DNA of 9,530 bases. Source: Proteobacteria bacterium UBA7415 (lineage in GTDB: Bacteria > Pseudomonadota > Gammaproteobacteria > Arenicellales > Arenicellaceae). Where the stretch lies: contig DKML01000025.1 in assembly GCA_002470515.1 (NCBI GenBank), positions 1 to 9,530 of the forward strand, in the 5' to 3' direction. Under the pieces are notes generated by a model. That model did not search any database and had not been told where the DNA came from. It was given only the letters and a program-made list of their open reading frames with translations. Below, in pieces: positions 7,096 to 9,530 of the stretch (position 1 is the first letter of the stretch; each line of letters starts with the position of its first letter). Both the position numbers and the translations under genes were made by a program.

Positions 7096-7150
7096 GACCA
7101 TATTTAGTAAGCCAAATAGTAAACAACGATTTATTAGCAAGAGAATCACT

Positions 7151-8830
7151 ATGAATAAAATGAACCGACACGACCCTAGCCGAAACATTAAGTCACCTCG
7201 TGGCAGCGAGCTCAACTGTAAGAGCTGGCTCACCGAAGCCCCTTACCGCATGCTGCAAAACAATCTAGACGCCGAAGTAGCCGAACGCCCTGAAGACTTA
7301 GTGGTGTATGGCGGTATCGGTCGCGCGGCGCGTAACTGGGAGTCATACGACGCGATACTGCGCATTCTTGAAACGATGGAAGACGACGAGAGCTTGTGTG
7401 TACAGTCGGGCAAACCCGTAGGCGTATTTAAAACTCATGCCGATGCTCCGCGTGTGCTTATTGCTAACTCCAATCTTGTGCCTAGTTGGTCTAACTGGGA
7501 GCACTTTAATGAGTTAGATCGAAAGGATCTAATGATGTACGGCCAAATGACGGCGGGCAGCTGGATCTACATTGGCTCGCAAGGCATTGTGCAAGGCACC
7601 TACGAAACGTTTGTTGAAGCGGGTCGCCAACACTTTGACGGCAAGCCTCAAGGCAAGTGGGTACTCACCGCTGGCTTAGGTGGCATGGGCGGTGCACAAC
7701 CCCTAGCGGCGACCATGGCTGGATTCTCGATGTTGATTATTGAGTGTGACCAGACGCGAATTGATTTTCGTTTGCGTAATCGTTATTTAGATACCAGCGC
7801 TGCTAACGTAGAAGAAGCCTTAGAAAAAATCGAGGCGGCGCACGCGCAAGGCAAAGCAATATCAGTAGGCGTGTTAGGCAATGCGGCCGAGCTATTACCC
7901 CAAATGGTAAAAGACGGGATTAAGCCAGACTTAGTTACCGACCAAACATCGGCACACGATCCAGTAAACGGCTATTTGCCCATTGGCTGGACTGTGGAGC
8001 AATGGCGTGAGCAAGCTGAGTCTAACCCGACAGAGGTTGCTGCACAGGCGCGCAAGTCCATGGCGATTCATGTGCAGGCCATGTTGGACTTTCATGCACA
8101 AGGTATTCCTACGGTAGATTACGGCAACAACATTCGCCAAGAAGCCAAAGATCATGGCGTTAAAAATGCCTTTGATTTCCCAGGCTTTGTGCCCGCATAT
8201 ATCCGCCCACTTTTCTGCCGCGGCGTAGGCCCATTTCGTTGGGTAGCGCTGTCTGGTGACCCTGAAGACATTGCTAAGACAGACGCCAAAGTAAAAGAGC
8301 TTATTCCTGATGACCCGCATCTGCATAACTGGTTAGACATGGCGCAAGAGCGCATTGAGTTTCAAGGTCTGCCTGCACGTATTTGTTGGGTAGGTTTAGG
8401 CGATCGTGATCGTCTTGGACTAGCGTTCAACGAGATGGTTAAAAATGGCGAACTTAAAGCACCCGTTGTGATTGGCCGCGACCATTTAGATTCTGGTTCC
8501 GTTGCCAGCCCTAACCGCGAAACAGAAGCGATGTTAGACGGCTCAGATGCCGTATCTGATTGGGCGTTAATTAACTTAATGCTCAGTACTGCAAGTGGCG
8601 CTACATGGGTGTCGTTTCACCACGGCGGCGGTGTAGGCATGGGCTACTCACAACACGCGGGATTAGTAATTTGTTGTGATGGTACCGATGCAGCAGCAGC
8701 GCGGATTAAGCGGGTTTTATGGAATGATCCGGCAACGGGCGTTATGCGCCACGCTGACGCTGGCTATGACATTGCTAAGCAGTGCGCTAAAGAGCATGGC
8801 TTGAATCTGGGTGCGATTGACCTAGACTAG
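7151..8830 (+). CDS. hutU: Urocanate hydratase (urocanase)
   Basis: Converts urocanate to 4-imidazolone-5-propanoate using tightly bound NAD+ as an electrophile, the second step of the pathway. The 559 residues match the family (about 555). The NAD-binding loop [11 protein letters not shown] is at 174-184, the conserved block [17 protein letters not shown] at 355-371, and the cysteine known from Pseudomonas urocanase corresponds to Cys412 in [28 protein letters not shown] (490-504) is also conserved. A modest Shine-Dalgarno AGAG ends 7 nt before ATG 7151; ATG 7160 is an alternative start. The 55-nt gap after hutC shows neither a clear operator nor a terminator, so it is probably read from the hutI promoter. 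Confidence 0.98.
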   Translation: MNKMNRHDPSRNIKSPRGSELNCKSWLTEAPYRMLQNNLDAEVAERPEDLVVYGGIGRAARNWESYDAILRILETMEDDESLCVQSGKPVGVFKTHADAPRVLIANSNLVPSWSNWEHFNELDRKDLMMYGQMTAGSWIYIGSQGIVQGTYETFVEAGRQHFDGKPQGKWVLTAGLGGMGGAQPLAATMAGFSMLIIECDQTRIDFRLRNRYLDTSAANVEEALEKIEAAHAQGKAISVGVLGNAAELLPQMVKDGIKPDLVTDQTSAHDPVNGYLPIGWTVEQWREQAESNPTEVAAQARKSMAIHVQAMLDFHAQGIPTVDYGNNIRQEAKDHGVKNAFDFPGFVPAYIRPLFCRGVGPFRWVALSGDPEDIAKTDAKVKELIPDDPHLHNWLDMAQERIEFQGLPARICWVGLGDRDRLGLAFNEMVKNGELKAPVVIGRDHLDSGSVASPNRETEAMLDGSDAVSDWALINLMLSTASGATWVSFHHGGGVGMGYSQHAGLVICCDGTDAAAARIKRVLWNDPATGVMRHADAGYDIAKQCAKEHGLNLGAIDLD

Positions 8831-8848
8831 AACATTGTTTAGTTAAGG

Positions 8849-9469
8849 ATGTCGTCGATCAGGTCAGCGGCGGCATCGTTGGTTGACACAGAGCTTAGTC
8901 CCCCTGATAGAATCACCGCAGTGAAACCAATAGAAAAACATTTTGTAAGTGCCAACCAGCTTTTGGAAGACTCCTTCAAGTTGGCGGACATGGTGCATAA
9001 AAGTGCGTTTAAGCCTACGCTTGTTCTTGGGATATGGCGAGGTGGGGCGCCCATTGCTATTGCGGTGCATGAGTACTTAGCGTACCGAGGTGCTCGCTTA
9101 GATCATGCCGTTATTGGGGCAAAGTCTTATACAGGCATCAACGAACAATCTGAACAGGTTAAAGTTACAGGGCTTGATACTTTAAAAGAGTTACTCTCAA
9201 ACGATTCTAGAGTTTTACTGGTAGACGATATCTTCGACACTGGCAGAACTATGGAAGGCGCTATAGATTCGCTTCGCCAACTCGAAGGCTGCCAAAACAT
9301 TGCTATCAAAGTTGCTTGCCCTTGGTATAAACCGTCGCGCAACCTTACATCACTTCAACCAGACTATTTCATAAACGAAACAGCTGAATGGATAGTGTTT
9401 CCACACGAACTTGTTGGATTAGAAGACTCTGACATAAAGAAGCATAAACCCAAGGTGCTAGAGCCTTAA
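8849..9469 (+). CDS. Type I phosphoribosyltransferase family protein
   Basis: A 206-residue protein with the PRPP-binding motif VLLVDDIFDTGRTM (residues 122-135), whose paired aspartates are Asp126 and Asp127. WRGG (63-66) fits the pyrophosphate loop, and WIVFPHEL (181-188) is near the C-terminus. It resembles the uncharacterised or xanthine/hypoxanthine-type phosphoribosyltransferases more than pyrimidine enzymes; the base it uses cannot be read from sequence. The gene begins 18 nt after hutU with no terminator between, so read-through from hut is likely. The start is uncertain: AAGG directly abuts ATG 8849, too close for normal use, and similarity to family N-termini begins near KHFVSANQLLE, which favours GTG 8921 (182 residues). 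A TTGACA promoter-like element lies between the two starts. Confidence 0.88.
   Translation: MSSIRSAAASLVDTELSPPDRITAVKPIEKHFVSANQLLEDSFKLADMVHKSAFKPTLVLGIWRGGAPIAIAVHEYLAYRGARLDHAVIGAKSYTGINEQSEQVKVTGLDTLKELLSNDSRVLLVDDIFDTGRTMEGAIDSLRQLEGCQNIAIKVACPWYKPSRNLTSLQPDYFINETAEWIVFPHELVGLEDSDIKKHKPKVLEP
8883..8913 (+). promoter_or_regulatory. Promoter-like element before the phosphoribosyltransferase core
   Basis: A perfect -35 TTGACA (8883-8888) is followed after 19 nt by TAGAAT (8908-8913, five of six -10 matches). The spacing is longer than the ideal 17. Transcription would begin near 8920, almost on the alternative GTG start at 8921, implying a very short or absent leader. If real, it would let this gene be expressed apart from hut. 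Confidence 0.35.
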
Positions 9470-9476
9470 ACGATAG

Positions 9477-9520
9477 GGTGTCGTAGCAGTATACGTAAGG
9501 TGTCGTAGCAGTAAACGTAA
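9477..9520. repeat. Two tandem 22-bp repeats after the phosphoribosyltransferase
   Basis: Copy 1 (9477-9498) and copy 2 (9499-9520) both begin GGTGTCGTAGCAGTA, end ACGTAA, and differ at a single base (T9492 versus A9514). They abut exactly. A degenerate fragment (CCGTTGCAG, 9522-9530) follows and the window ends there, so the array may continue. Copy 1 contains the palindrome GTATAC. The 22-bp period is about two helical turns, which would place both copies on the same DNA face, as in paired protein-binding sites. Confidence 0.8.
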
Positions 9521-9530
9521 GCCGTTGCAG

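Noticed and set aside
7096..7150. Second HutC operator or promoter before hutU
   Set aside because: No TGTA-N2-TACA palindrome and no convincing -35/-10 pair is present; only an imperfect AT-rich repetition.
7931..8326. Minus-strand open frame of 131 codons inside hutU
   Set aside because: It lies wholly antisense to a highly conserved part of urocanase, and its sequence shows no family feature; the frame is open by codon bias.
8839..9070. Minus-strand open frames over the phosphoribosyltransferase start
   Set aside because: Both are antisense shadows without a ribosome site or motif, while the plus-strand frame has a clear PRPP motif.
9470..9530. Integron attC site or CRISPR array at the right edge
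   Set aside because: The repeats abut without spacers, so it is not CRISPR, and the conserved attC core ends are not found.

Overview
The window carries most of a histidine-utilisation (hut) locus. Its protein families, the bacterial elongator-type tRNA with encoded CCA, the roughly 50% GC content and the HutF branch of the pathway all suggest a gammaproteobacterium, plausibly marine. The genus cannot be fixed from the sequence.

Layout, left to right. Positions 1-301 hold no gene I can support, only short repeats. A CAU-anticodon tRNA (probably Met) lies on the minus strand at 302-378, with a good promoter at 423-451. Next comes a minus-strand block transcribed leftward from a central control region: hutF (formimidoylglutamate deiminase), hutH (histidine ammonia-lyase), a peptide deformylase homologue, and a short-chain dehydrogenase/reductase (SDR). 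The gaps are 30, 36 and 68 nt. The control region between hutF and hutI contains a perfect 16-bp palindrome (4996-5011) matching the known HutC operator core; it covers the -35 element of the predicted hutF promoter. Rightward on the plus strand lie hutI (imidazolonepropionase), hutC (GntR/UTRA repressor, joined to hutI by an ATGA overlap), hutU (urocanate hydratase) and a type I phosphoribosyltransferase. Two near-identical 22-bp tandem repeats follow at the right edge.

How the genes work together: HutH turns histidine into urocanate, HutU makes imidazolonepropionate, HutI makes N-formimino-glutamate, and HutF deiminates this to N-formylglutamate. HutC is expected to repress both arms and to be relieved by urocanate. 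The last step, N-formylglutamate to glutamate plus formate, normally needs HutG. No hutG is visible here, and a deformylase of a different family sits in the operon directly after hutH. Whether it fills the gap, or hutG lies elsewhere, is the most interesting question in the window. No histidine or urocanate transporter is present either.

The individual hut enzymes look intact and ordinary. The unusual points are operon membership (deformylase, SDR, phosphoribosyltransferase), the hutF start site, and the short repeats and hairpins between genes.
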